Source: Synergistaceae bacterium
GTDB taxonomy: Bacteria; Synergistota; Synergistia; Synergistales; Synergistaceae
DNA length: 58,106 bases
Direction: 5' to 3'
Assembly: GCA_031268885.1 (NCBI GenBank)
Contig: JAIRWR010000039.1
Span: forward strand, 1-58,106
A program made the translations under genes and the position numbers. Below are positions 44,893-53,685 of the stretch, one piece after another (the first letter of the stretch is position 1; every line of letters begins with the position of its first letter). The notes under the pieces were generated by a model that did no database searches, was not told the DNA's origin, and saw only the letters and a list, made by a program, of their open reading frames with translations.

Positions 44893-45858
44893 ATGAACGA
44901 AACGCTTGAAAAACTAGGTGAAATTGGTATCATCCCCGTTATCAGGCTCAATTCCCCGGAGCAGGCGAAGCCCCTTGGCAGAGCGCTTATCGCCGGTTTT
45001 CTGTCTGTGGCGGAGATCACCTTCCGAACGAGCGCGGCCAGGGAGTCGATCAGGATCATATCGAAGGAGTTTCCTGGCATCACAGTAGGAGCCGGGACGG
45101 TACTTTCGACAGACCAGGCTGACGAGGCGATCGAGGCCGGAGCGAGTTATATAGTCACACCGGGCTTCAACCCCAAGGTTGTTGAGCGCTGCGTTCAAAA
45201 AAACGTACCGATAATCCCTGGCGTGTCGAACCCGTCGCAGATAGAGGAAGCCCTTGAGATGGGGCTCGAAGTACTGAAATTCTTCCCGGCCGAGAGTTCG
45301 GGCGGAGCCGGTACGCTCAAGGCATTCGCCGGGCCTTACGGCGACAAGGTTTCATTCATCCCGACAGGCGGGGTGAACGAGCGTAACCTGGCTGGCTATC
45401 TGTCCCTCTCGAACGTGCACGCGGTCGGTGGGAGCTGGATGGTCCCCGACAGCCTGATCGAGGCGGGAGACTACTCCGGCGTCGAAAGACTCTGCAGAGA
45501 GGCGAGATACCTGTCACTCGGATTCTCACTCCTGCACATTGGGATAAACGCTGGAGAGGACGGCGACGCGGGCCCAAATGCCGAGTTATTCTCGTCCATG
45601 CTGGGACTGCCGGTCAAGGATGGCAGTTCGTCCGCTTTTGTCGGAAAGCCGTTCGAGATAATGAAGGCCAACGGACGCGGCAAACACGGCCACATAGCTA
45701 TCGAAACCCTGTCCGTCGAACGCGCGCTCGGATGGTTCTCGGACTTCGGCTTCAAGCCGGTGAGTGAGACGATCAGAATGAAGGATGGACACATTTCATT
45801 CGCGTATGTCGAACCCCTGTTTATGGGTTTTGCCCTTCACCTGAACCGCAGGGGGTAG
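44893..45858 (+). CDS. KDPG/KHG aldolase fused to a VOC-like C-terminal domain
   Basis: 321 residues from the ATG at 44893 (AGGAG eight bases upstream; the GTG at 44884 overlaps that site). Residues 1-205 are a class I KDPG/KHG aldolase: Glu41 in AEITFRTSAA, the Schiff-base Lys129 in VLKFFPAE, and IPTGGVNERN and GGSWMV phosphate-site loops. It cleaves 2-keto-3-deoxy-6-phosphogluconate or 2-keto-4-hydroxyglutarate to pyruvate. Residues about 208-321 form an added domain (LLHIGINAG..., KHGHIAIETLSVERALGWF, AYVEPLFMGFALHL) that looks like half of a glyoxalase/VOC fold. Its function is unknown. SbcD starts one base after the stop. Confidence 0.9.
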   Translation: MNETLEKLGEIGIIPVIRLNSPEQAKPLGRALIAGFLSVAEITFRTSAARESIRIISKEFPGITVGAGTVLSTDQADEAIEAGASYIVTPGFNPKVVERCVQKNVPIIPGVSNPSQIEEALEMGLEVLKFFPAESSGGAGTLKAFAGPYGDKVSFIPTGGVNERNLAGYLSLSNVHAVGGSWMVPDSLIEAGDYSGVERLCREARYLSLGFSLLHIGINAGEDGDAGPNAELFSSMLGLPVKDGSSSAFVGKPFEIMKANGRGKHGHIAIETLSVERALGWFSDFGFKPVSETIRMKDGHISFAYVEPLFMGFALHLNRRG

Positions 45859-45859
45859 A

Positions 45860-47146
45860 TTGAGAATACTGCACACTTCCGACTGGCACCTGGGACGGAC
45901 CCTCTGCGGGAGAAGGCGGGGCGACGAGTTCGAGGCCTTTCTCTCATGGCTGTGTGGCATTATAGAGAGGGAACGGATAGACGCGCTTCTCGTTGCCGGG
46001 GATATCTTCGACACCGGGATGCCGGGCAACAGGGCTCGCGAGTTATATTACCGCTTCCTGCGAGATGTGGCTTCTTCCTCGTGCCGCCACACCGTCATAA
46101 TCGCCGGTAATCATGACTCGCCATCGTTCTTGGATGCGCCGAGGGAACTTCTCGAAATCTTAAACGTGCATATCGTCAGCGGCACGTCGGAAGATCTGGC
46201 CGCTGAAGTTCTGGTAATCGACGACTCCTCCGGAAACCCGTCCCTTATAGTGTGCGCCGTCCCTTACCTGAGGGATCGGGACGTCAGGCTGTCCGTGGCC
46301 GGGGAGGACGCGTCAGACCGGAACTCGCAACTGATTCAGGGCATAGTCGGGCACTACGACGACGTCGCGTCGTTCGCGGCCGCTCGAAGAGACGAGATAC
46401 GCGATACTTCGGGGAAGAGAATTCCGGTCGTGATAATGGGTCACCTCTTTACAACAGGCGGCAGATCCTCCGACGTGGAGCGAGAGCTCTACGTCGGCAC
46501 TCTCGCGCAGGTCCCGGCCGACATGTTCCGCCGGCGCGTCGAAGCGGACTACGTCGCGCTGGGACACCTCCACGTCCCTCAGACAGTAGGGGGCAGCGAG
46601 AGGATGAGATACAGCGGATCTCCCATCCCGATGAGCTTCGGCGAGTCGTCTCAAAAGAAGTTCGTTTATGTCGTGGATTTCGATGAGACCGATAACGCGG
46701 TCAGGCCGATAGAGGTTCCGGTGTTCAGAAGAATAGAGAGCGTGAAGGGCTCGCTCGCCGAGATAGAGGAAGCGATATCGAAGCTCGGGAGCGAGGGAGG
46801 CGAGGTATGGATCGAGGTAATCCACAGCGGCGGGGACACGGCCGCCAACCTCCGGGCGGCCGTGGAAGACTCGGTCAGAACCGCCATGGATATCAACGCG
46901 GACAAAAATTCTATCATAGACGTAATCCGGGTGAGGGACGAGCGGATCAGGAACAAGATCCTGTCGCGTCTGCGTTCGGGCGAGACTCTGAACGAACTGG
47001 ACCATAGCGAGATATTCAGGAGGTTTCTCGATTCCGCCGGTATACAGGGGGCGGACAGAGACGCTCTGACGAGGACTTACGATGAGGCGGTCTTTGCCCT
47101 GAACTCGCCGGACGTCTCCGAGGAAGGGATGGCCGAGCCCACATGA
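45860..47146 (+). CDS. sbcD: Exonuclease subunit SbcD (Mre11-like)
   Basis: 428 residues, TTG start. All metallophosphoesterase motifs are seen: HTSDWHLGR near the start, VAGDIFDTG, GNHDSP, MGHLFTTGG and LGHLHVPQ. The capping domain and C-terminal SbcC-binding segment follow. With SbcC it opens DNA hairpins and resects ends using Mn2+. The end overlaps sbcC by four bases. Confidence 0.96.
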   Translation: MRILHTSDWHLGRTLCGRRRGDEFEAFLSWLCGIIERERIDALLVAGDIFDTGMPGNRARELYYRFLRDVASSSCRHTVIIAGNHDSPSFLDAPRELLEILNVHIVSGTSEDLAAEVLVIDDSSGNPSLIVCAVPYLRDRDVRLSVAGEDASDRNSQLIQGIVGHYDDVASFAAARRDEIRDTSGKRIPVVIMGHLFTTGGRSSDVERELYVGTLAQVPADMFRRRVEADYVALGHLHVPQTVGGSERMRYSGSPIPMSFGESSQKKFVYVVDFDETDNAVRPIEVPVFRRIESVKGSLAEIEEAISKLGSEGGEVWIEVIHSGGDTAANLRAAVEDSVRTAMDINADKNSIIDVIRVRDERIRNKILSRLRSGETLNELDHSEIFRRFLDSAGIQGADRDALTRTYDEAVFALNSPDVSEEGMAEPT

Positions 47147-50100
47147 GAATAGTCGAGATAAGACTGAAAAACCTGAACTCCCTCTTCGGCGAATGGAGGA
47201 TAGACTTCGAAGACAGCGCGTACGACAGCGGCGGGGTATTTGCCATCACCGGCCCTACCGGAGCAGGGAAGACAACTATACTGGATGCAGTCTGTCTGGC
47301 CCTCTACGGTAAAACTCCGAGGCTCGACAGCGTAAGCAAGAGCACTAACGAGATCATGTCGCTCAGAACCCCTGACTGCTCTGCCGAGGTGACGTTCGAG
47401 ACGGGAAAGGGACGTTATCGATGCGTCTGGAGCCAGAATAGGGCGCGCAAGAGGGCAGACGGCAAGCTCCAGGACCCAAAGCGCGAGATAGCGGACGCTG
47501 AGACGGGGAGAGTTCTCGCGACCAAAACCGGAGAGGTCGAAAGAACCGTCGTGGACGTCGTCGGTATGGACTATACCCAGTTTACCCGCTCTATGCTCCT
47601 TGCCCAAGGGGACTTCGACACCTTTTTAAAGGCGGACCCGTCCGACAGGGCCAGGATACTGGAGCGGATAACCGGGGCTGACCTGTACAGCCGAATATCC
47701 ATGAAGGTGCATGAGATCAGGTCGGCGAGTCACGCGAAGCTGGACGGGCTCTCCGCCCGCATCGCCGGCATAAACCTGCTGGAGGAGGATGATGAACGAG
47801 CCCTCCGCGAAGAGCTGGCGTGCCTGGAGAACGAGGAGACACGGGTAAACGCGGACATATCTAAGTGTGAATCCTCTCTCGCGTGGCTTGACGGCATCGC
47901 CCGCATTGAGGCCGACATTGCCGCTGCCGAGACTCGCCGAGCGGAGCTGGAGGCGCTTGCGGACGAGTTAAAACTGGATCGCGCAAGGCTCGGCATGGCG
48001 GCGAGAGCTCTTGAGGCAATCGCGGAATACACCGCGCTGAAGGGGAAAAGAGACGAGCAGGCTCGTGACACGGCGTTCGCCGGGGAGCTCTCTAAAGCTC
48101 TGCCAGGCTGCGAGACAGCTTATGCCAAAGCATCCCGAAATGAACTCGGAGCGCGGGAATTACTGGAATCCGCTGTGCGTGAGAGGGACGAGACTGTTCG
48201 GACGATCCGGCGTATTCGCGAGCTCGACCCCATAATCAGGGAGAGATCCTTGAGGCTGGAGGAGGAGCGCCGTCGCGCGTCAGATCTGGAGCTAGGGCTC
48301 GCCGCGCTGAGAGAGAACCAGGAGGGCGACGGCAAGACGCTGGAATCATCCTCGGCGGAGTTGGCGCTTCTGCGCGAAAAGACGGAGGAGAGCGCGTCGA
48401 GAGATGACCTGAGCGTCACCCTCACCCTGATGAAGGAACGCCGCGAACAGATGAGAGAACTCCGCCGCGACATCGACATGCGGAAGACTGTCGTTAAAGA
48501 TGCCGGAAAGAAGGCCGCAAAGCTCGCCGCCATCTGGGAGAGCAGAGAGATGGAACTGTCCAGGCGACAGCTTAATTTCGAATCGCGCAGGGCGGAACTC
48601 GGCGAGCGAGAACAGAGGCTGGCCGTGACAATACAAGGCCGAACCGTTCAGGAGTGGCGTGCCGCTCACGCTGACGCCCTGTCGCGAAGATCCGTATCGG
48701 AAAGAGCGCTCGCCGCGGCAGTGCTCCTGGAGGAGAGCGCTCTCGTCTCCGACGAACAGAAGATGACGATCGCCAGCCTGTCCGATGAGATAACCGCTCT
48801 GGGTCCGAGTCTGAATGATGCCGAAGCTCTCCTCACAGCGCTTGAGCATGAGGTAAAAGACATCAGGGAAGAGCAGGCCAGGAGAGCGGTCTTCCGAAAC
48901 TTCGAGGATGCCAGGCGTCTGCTGAAAAAAGGCGAGCCCTGTCCACTCTGCGGAGCGACCGAACACCCCTTTGAAGGAGTATCTCTGTCCGCCTCGCGCG
49001 ACGATGCCGAGGAGCGGCTGAACCGTCTGACACGAAAGATCAAAGACACACAGAACACCATCTCCGCGATAAAAATTCGAGAGGCCGAGACAAAAAAAGA
49101 TCTGTCGCAGGCTCAGCGCAGGCTCGACGAAGCATTGCAGAAGAGGGACGCCGCTAATGCCGAGCTTCTCGAACACCGCGAAATTCTGAAACTCGACTCG
49201 GATTCCGGAAGTGCGGCGGTTGCCGCGGCGGAACTCAGCAGGTCGCTGGACGAGAAAATCGACCGTATATCGGCGGTGGTAAAACAGGCGGACGCGTTGG
49301 AGACGGAGATAAAGAATATCGCCAAATCGATAGAATCGTCGAGGGACGCGCTCGATCTCGCGAAACGCGAAGCGCTGAGAGCCGAAAACGAAGAAAGATC
49401 CAACGGCGATCTCCTCTCGCGCGCGAAGGAGGAGCTTGCTTCCCTCATGGAGGAAGTCTCCAAAAAACTGGACCAGATCCGAGATATGCTGTCTCCGTAC
49501 AACATCGCCGAAGTCAGCCGGCTGTCCATGGACGCGCCGAATAGCATAGCCGGGCTGGATCGCGTAATCGCTATCCTGTCCGGGCGTCTCGACGAATCAA
49601 TCGCGAATATGAAGCGGGCGGATAAGCTGGCCAGAATCATAGAAGCGATATCCGCCGGCATGAAAAGCAGGGACGGGGAGATGAAGAGGGATGAGACGGC
49701 CCTCGCCGCGCAGCGTGAACGCCTCGATGGAATCCAGGCCGAATATGACTCGCTGTCAAGGCAGCGCTTCGATATCTTCGGAGACCGGGATCCGGATGGC
49801 GAGGAGCACCGGTTGGCGGAGCTCGTCTCGGCCTCGGAAGCTCGCCTCGAATCGGCGAAGGGCAGGGCAAACGCCTCCGCCGCGGCGCTTGATAAGCTGC
49901 TGGAGCGCATCGGGGAGATGACTGAGTCGGTCGCGTCGCGCTCCGGAGATCTGGCTTCAGCGGGAGCGGCTTTCGAGCGGCGGATATCATCCCTCGGCTT
50001 CAAGGGCGAAGCGGAGTATCTTTCGGCTATCCTCCCGGAGGAAGAGAGAGCACTGCTCAAGTCGCGCGTGGATGAACTGGATGAGTCGATGGCAGCGGTG

Positions 50101-50868
50101 CTGCTAATGGAGGGCGAGAAGCGAAAAGTCCTGTCTCTCGAACTCGGAAAGCGCGTAACTGAAGCCTCGCGCGAGGATATCGGTCTCCAATTGAACAGAC
50201 TTCTGGAGAAGAAGAAGACCATCCACATCGAGACGGGCAGTATATCTCAGCGGCTGCGCGACAACGACTCGAACAGGGCTGCCTACATGGAAAACTCTGT
50301 CTCTTTCGAGAGGCAGAGGGACGAGTACGAAAGATGGGACGCGCTGCACAGACTGATAGGCTCATCGGATGGAAAGAAGTACCGCGACTTTGTGCAGGGA
50401 CTGACATTTGAAATAATGACGGACTATGCGAATGCCGAGCTGACTAGAATGACGGACCGCTATCTGCTCACCGGAAGCTCCGGGGACGATGCCGGAGGAA
50501 GGACCCTCGAACTGAGGGTGACTGATAACTACCAGGCTGGCGAGCAGCGTTCCGCAAAGAATCTGTCGGGCGGCGAGAGCTTCCTGGTAAGCATGGCCCT
50601 TGCGCTCGGCCTTTCGAGGCTTGCGAGCAACAACATAAGGGTGGACTCCCTCTTTCTGGACGAGGGATTTGGCTCCCTCGACGACGACACCCTGGAGACA
50701 GTGCTTGACACCCTGTCAGCAATGCATCAGCGAGGCAAGCTGATAGGCATCATCTCTCACGTCGGCGCTCTGACCGAACGAATCGCGACTCAGATTCGGG
50801 TCGTCCCGCGCACTGGCGGGCGGAGCGCAATCCAAGGCCCAGGCTGTTCTGAGATTGCCAGGGAGTGA
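47143..50868 (+). CDS. sbcC: Exonuclease subunit SbcC (Rad50-like)
   Basis: 1241 residues. N-terminal ABC half with Walker A GPTGAGKTT from 37 and Q-loop in MLLAQGDFDTFLKA. About 900 residues of coiled coil are interrupted by the zinc hook CPLC at 600-603. The C-terminal half has signature LSGGES from 1141 and Walker B/D-loop LFLDEGFGSLDDD. It is the ATPase partner of SbcD and tethers DNA ends by its hook. The coiled-coil stretch is rich in Arg, Glu and Ser, which makes many spurious long frames on the other strand. Confidence 0.97.
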   Translation: MRIVEIRLKNLNSLFGEWRIDFEDSAYDSGGVFAITGPTGAGKTTILDAVCLALYGKTPRLDSVSKSTNEIMSLRTPDCSAEVTFETGKGRYRCVWSQNRARKRADGKLQDPKREIADAETGRVLATKTGEVERTVVDVVGMDYTQFTRSMLLAQGDFDTFLKADPSDRARILERITGADLYSRISMKVHEIRSASHAKLDGLSARIAGINLLEEDDERALREELACLENEETRVNADISKCESSLAWLDGIARIEADIAAAETRRAELEALADELKLDRARLGMAARALEAIAEYTALKGKRDEQARDTAFAGELSKALPGCETAYAKASRNELGARELLESAVRERDETVRTIRRIRELDPIIRERSLRLEEERRRASDLELGLAALRENQEGDGKTLESSSAELALLREKTEESASRDDLSVTLTLMKERREQMRELRRDIDMRKTVVKDAGKKAAKLAAIWESREMELSRRQLNFESRRAELGEREQRLAVTIQGRTVQEWRAAHADALSRRSVSERALAAAVLLEESALVSDEQKMTIASLSDEITALGPSLNDAEALLTALEHEVKDIREEQARRAVFRNFEDARRLLKKGEPCPLCGATEHPFEGVSLSASRDDAEERLNRLTRKIKDTQNTISAIKIREAETKKDLSQAQRRLDEALQKRDAANAELLEHREILKLDSDSGSAAVAAAELSRSLDEKIDRISAVVKQADALETEIKNIAKSIESSRDALDLAKREALRAENEERSNGDLLSRAKEELASLMEEVSKKLDQIRDMLSPYNIAEVSRLSMDAPNSIAGLDRVIAILSGRLDESIANMKRADKLARIIEAISAGMKSRDGEMKRDETALAAQRERLDGIQAEYDSLSRQRFDIFGDRDPDGEEHRLAELVSASEARLESAKGRANASAAALDKLLERIGEMTESVASRSGDLASAGAAFERRISSLGFKGEAEYLSAILPEEERALLKSRVDELDESMAAVLLMEGEKRKVLSLELGKRVTEASREDIGLQLNRLLEKKKTIHIETGSISQRLRDNDSNRAAYMENSVSFERQRDEYERWDALHRLIGSSDGKKYRDFVQGLTFEIMTDYANAELTRMTDRYLLTGSSGDDAGGRTLELRVTDNYQAGEQRSAKNLSGGESFLVSMALALGLSRLASNNIRVDSLFLDEGFGSLDDDTLETVLDTLSAMHQRGKLIGIISHVGALTERIATQIRVVPRTGGRSAIQGPGCSEIARE

Positions 50869-50886
50869 AGCGGGCTAATTTCAGAT

Positions 50887-50911
50887 CAGCCATCCACGAT
50901 GGCAAACCATC
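50887..50911 (+). repeat. Second copy of the dispersed 25-bp hairpin repeat
   Basis: Identical over 25 bases to 21740-21764 and similar for a further seven. It sits 19 bases after the sbcC stop and just before the convergent glycosylation operon. It contains GATGGCAAACCATC, a small stem-loop. A REP-like intergenic repeat is the simplest reading. Confidence 0.6.
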
Positions 50912-50936
50912 GCCAGATCGTTCATCCGCGGAATAT

Positions 50937-52865
50937 TTATCGGCGGCTTGGGGTTAATTTCCTGAGTATCCGTCCTTCGTACCCGCCTGAATCTCTTTCG
51001 GTCTCAGTCCACTCGCCCACTGGCATAGCCGACGCGGCGTCCCAGAATACGTAGCTTATCGACTTTACCTCGGGAAAATAGGCCACCCCGACGGCAAAGC
51101 CGTCTGACGCGTTCATAAACTCCATGAGAAGATCATTTTTAAGCGCGTCGGCTGTAAATTCCAGGCCCGAAAAGAATTTCTCCAGGATGCCGTCGTCACC
51201 CGGCTGAATATCGGCGCCAAGAATGATCTTTACGATCTCCGAGCCGGCGCCGCCAGCGTTGCGCGTATCGGCGGTCATGCCGCCGCGGTTGATCTTTATC
51301 AGGATGGGGAAGGCGAGCATTATGGCGCACAGAGCTGCCGCGCATAACTCTAATCCAAATCCGCGGCCGTCTCTCTCCGGCGGATATCCCCCGTCTCGCG
51401 CCCCGCGGAGCGCAACGCAAGGAAGCGCGATAATAAATGGCATACTGGCCGCGTATACGCGCATCAGAGGCGCGTCCCAGGGCGGCAGGAATGGAACCGA
51501 GAGTATGATCCCTATCCCGGCGGATATCAGAAACCACTTGTAAGCGGACTTGGCCGCCGCCAATCTTATCACGCCGAGCAGAGCCAGAGACGAACTCAAC
51601 AAAAACCACGCGAACGCGGAAGCCGCATAATATATCCTAACCGGTCCCGAATTCAAAAACTCTCTCACAACCTTCGATAGACCTTCTTTTTGGGCGACCG
51701 CGAAATCGTGAAATTCGAGGCTCAGCGCGAGCGGGGATACGACAAAGCTGTACGCGCCAAGCGGCGATATAAAAAATGACCTGTAAGCCCTCAGCGCTCC
51801 CCAGACAAGTGACGTTGGCTGATCCCTCAAGCGTTCGAGCGACATGGCGTAGATGCGCTCGTTGCTATCGGTGTCGGAGAGCTCCAGAAGCTCCGGATGG
51901 TCAGAGTACGCCTGGACCCAGGTCCCCCCGTTCAACAGGCCGTACAGGGTTGGAGCGAAGTTGCCGAACGCCGCCTCCGGAAAACCGAAAGTTTTCAGCA
52001 ACACCCTGTTATATCCAAAGACCAACATGACAACGCAAACTGAAGCGCAAAAAGCTTTAAGCGCCAATATTCTCCGCCCCTGCTTGAGCGAGTGCCATAT
52101 AACAAGCAGGGGAAGGACAAAAAAAGTGCCAGCCCTCGCGATGAGACCGAACGTAAGCAATAGCAGTCCAGACAAAAACGAGACCGAAGTTCTTCCGCGA
52201 TCCGAAATCGCCTTCCATAGCAGAGGATATGCCAGGCAGCCAAAGAAAAAACCGCACTGTTCAGACAGGACCGCGCCAAGAAACGCGCGATAGTAGAAGA
52301 AAAGCAGCACGTGAGCCAACCACGCGGAAGGTCCTCCCATGTATCTTCGGACGCATAAGACGGCAAGGACGGCCGCAATCGAATTCAATGCCGCCATGAG
52401 CGCCATAGCGGACCTCAAATTCTCTCCTGCCAGATACATGTTCAACGAGATCCAAATGGTCGCGACCGGACGCCTGGATGTCCAGACGGTCAACCCATCG
52501 CCGCTCAGAAAACTCATCACTCCGTCGAGATAGGCATTCGCGTCGGAATACGGCATACTTCCCGCCAACAGCGATCCCGACGACAGGCCGAGACGCCATA
52601 TCTCAGAGAGGACGAGCCCGCACGGAATAAGCGTGACGGCAAAGAACAGGGCCGCCCTGACCGGCACGTCGCGTTTTTTCGCGGCATGATGCGCAATCGC
52701 CATGAAAAATGGAATGACGACATAGTCAAATTGCCATCGAAAGGCTGGAAAGGGCGGCTTTAGATAAGCAAGAATAAGAAGATAGCAAGCGATTGATGAG
52801 AGATATATCGCTGCTGAAAAGATCTTTCCTCCCGCCCATTTAATACCCTGCGCTAAACTATACAT
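50937..52865 (-). CDS. Multispanning membrane protein, GT-C glycosyltransferase-like
   Basis: 642 residues with about eleven to thirteen hydrophobic helices in the first 500, then a soluble C-terminal domain of about 130. An early extracytoplasmic loop has SDANAYLDGVMSFLSGDG followed by VWTSRRPVA, resembling the acidic first loop of GT-C enzymes that use polyprenyl-phosphate sugars. No named family was recognised. Last gene of a four-gene minus-strand set with a GT2 protein and a YbhN-like flippase, which supports a sugar-transfer role on the outer face of the inner membrane. The start MYSLAQGIKW is plausible but the ribosome site is weak. Confidence 0.65.
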   Translation of the reverse strand: MYSLAQGIKWAGGKIFSAAIYLSSIACYLLILAYLKPPFPAFRWQFDYVVIPFFMAIAHHAAKKRDVPVRAALFFAVTLIPCGLVLSEIWRLGLSSGSLLAGSMPYSDANAYLDGVMSFLSGDGLTVWTSRRPVATIWISLNMYLAGENLRSAMALMAALNSIAAVLAVLCVRRYMGGPSAWLAHVLLFFYYRAFLGAVLSEQCGFFFGCLAYPLLWKAISDRGRTSVSFLSGLLLLTFGLIARAGTFFVLPLLVIWHSLKQGRRILALKAFCASVCVVMLVFGYNRVLLKTFGFPEAAFGNFAPTLYGLLNGGTWVQAYSDHPELLELSDTDSNERIYAMSLERLRDQPTSLVWGALRAYRSFFISPLGAYSFVVSPLALSLEFHDFAVAQKEGLSKVVREFLNSGPVRIYYAASAFAWFLLSSSLALLGVIRLAAAKSAYKWFLISAGIGIILSVPFLPPWDAPLMRVYAASMPFIIALPCVALRGARDGGYPPERDGRGFGLELCAAALCAIMLAFPILIKINRGGMTADTRNAGGAGSEIVKIILGADIQPGDDGILEKFFSGLEFTADALKNDLLMEFMNASDGFAVGVAYFPEVKSISYVFWDAASAMPVGEWTETERDSGGYEGRILRKLTPSRR

Positions 52866-52916
52866 TATGTGTGTCCACCATTATCTTGTAAGCTTTAAAT
52901 TTTCTGTGTAATACGA

Positions 52917-53645
52917 TCATTTTCTGGCCACAATACAAAGCGATCCGGAAAATTCACGAATCACAGGGATTCTCTCCAGGGCATACCCCAATACTCTTAC
53001 AAAAGGTATCAACAATTCCGGTACCGCCGGATGAAGCCAATCAAAAGGGATTATTTTAACGCTCGAAAAACCGGCTGACTTTAACTGTCTTGACAATTTC
53101 CATCTAACAAAAGCGGTTTCATCTGGAGAAAAATTAGGAAAAAACTGCCTGAATCGGAGACAGAACCACACTTGCGGATTCAGCATGTTTGGCTCACAAA
53201 AACTTAAAACACCTCCCTGCTTAAGAAGATCATATATTTTTTTAAATGCTATATTACAATCAAGGTGATGGAGAACAGATGAGCCTATTATTGCGTCAAA
53301 TGGTCCTCTCGCATCGCATTTTTCAAAGGGGCTTTCGAGAAATTCCACCTGACTGCCTGACAAATTTCGTTTTCTAGCTTCTTCCAACAAATCAGGCGAT
53401 AGATCAACAGCAAGTATTTTTGCTCCATATCCAGCGAAAATTTCAGTGAACAAACCTGTTCCGCAACCTATCTCCAACGCTGTTATGCCATCTCGCAGAT
53501 TAGCTCCGTTCGCGATCAAGCCGCCTCTTCTCTTTGCTCGTCTCTTTCCCGCGGGAGTACCCCAGCCCCACTGATACACGGGATCGTTTTCAACAAGCCA
53601 TTTCCCATGCAACGATTCATTATGCTCTTTTTGATTTTGCTCCAT
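52917..53645 (-). CDS. SAM-dependent methyltransferase, class I
   Basis: 242 residues from the ATG at 53645, eight bases after GAGGAGA. The Rossmann SAM site is clear: motif I ITALEIGCGTGLFTEI, acidic AVDLSPDLLEEA, motif IV FDAIIGSSVLHHLD and the GGVLSFCEPN strand. The C-terminal 90 residues carry hydrophobic segments and probably bind a lipid-like acceptor (UbiE/UbiG-like shape). More AT-rich than the genes on either side. Sits in a glycosylation operon, so it may methylate the lipid-linked sugar or its carrier. Acceptor unknown. Confidence 0.85.
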   Translation of the reverse strand: MEQNQKEHNESLHGKWLVENDPVYQWGWGTPAGKRRAKRRGGLIANGANLRDGITALEIGCGTGLFTEIFAGYGAKILAVDLSPDLLEEARKRNLSGSQVEFLESPFEKCDARGPFDAIIGSSVLHHLDCNIAFKKIYDLLKQGGVLSFCEPNMLNPQVWFCLRFRQFFPNFSPDETAFVRWKLSRQLKSAGFSSVKIIPFDWLHPAVPELLIPFVRVLGYALERIPVIREFSGSLCIVARK

Positions 53646-53685
53646 ATATATTATCTCCTCATAACCAATATATACTCGTGTGCCG

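Noticed and set aside
49113-50228. 371-codon Ser/Arg-rich frame on the minus strand
   Set aside because: Shadow of the sbcC coiled coil, caused by its biased codon use.
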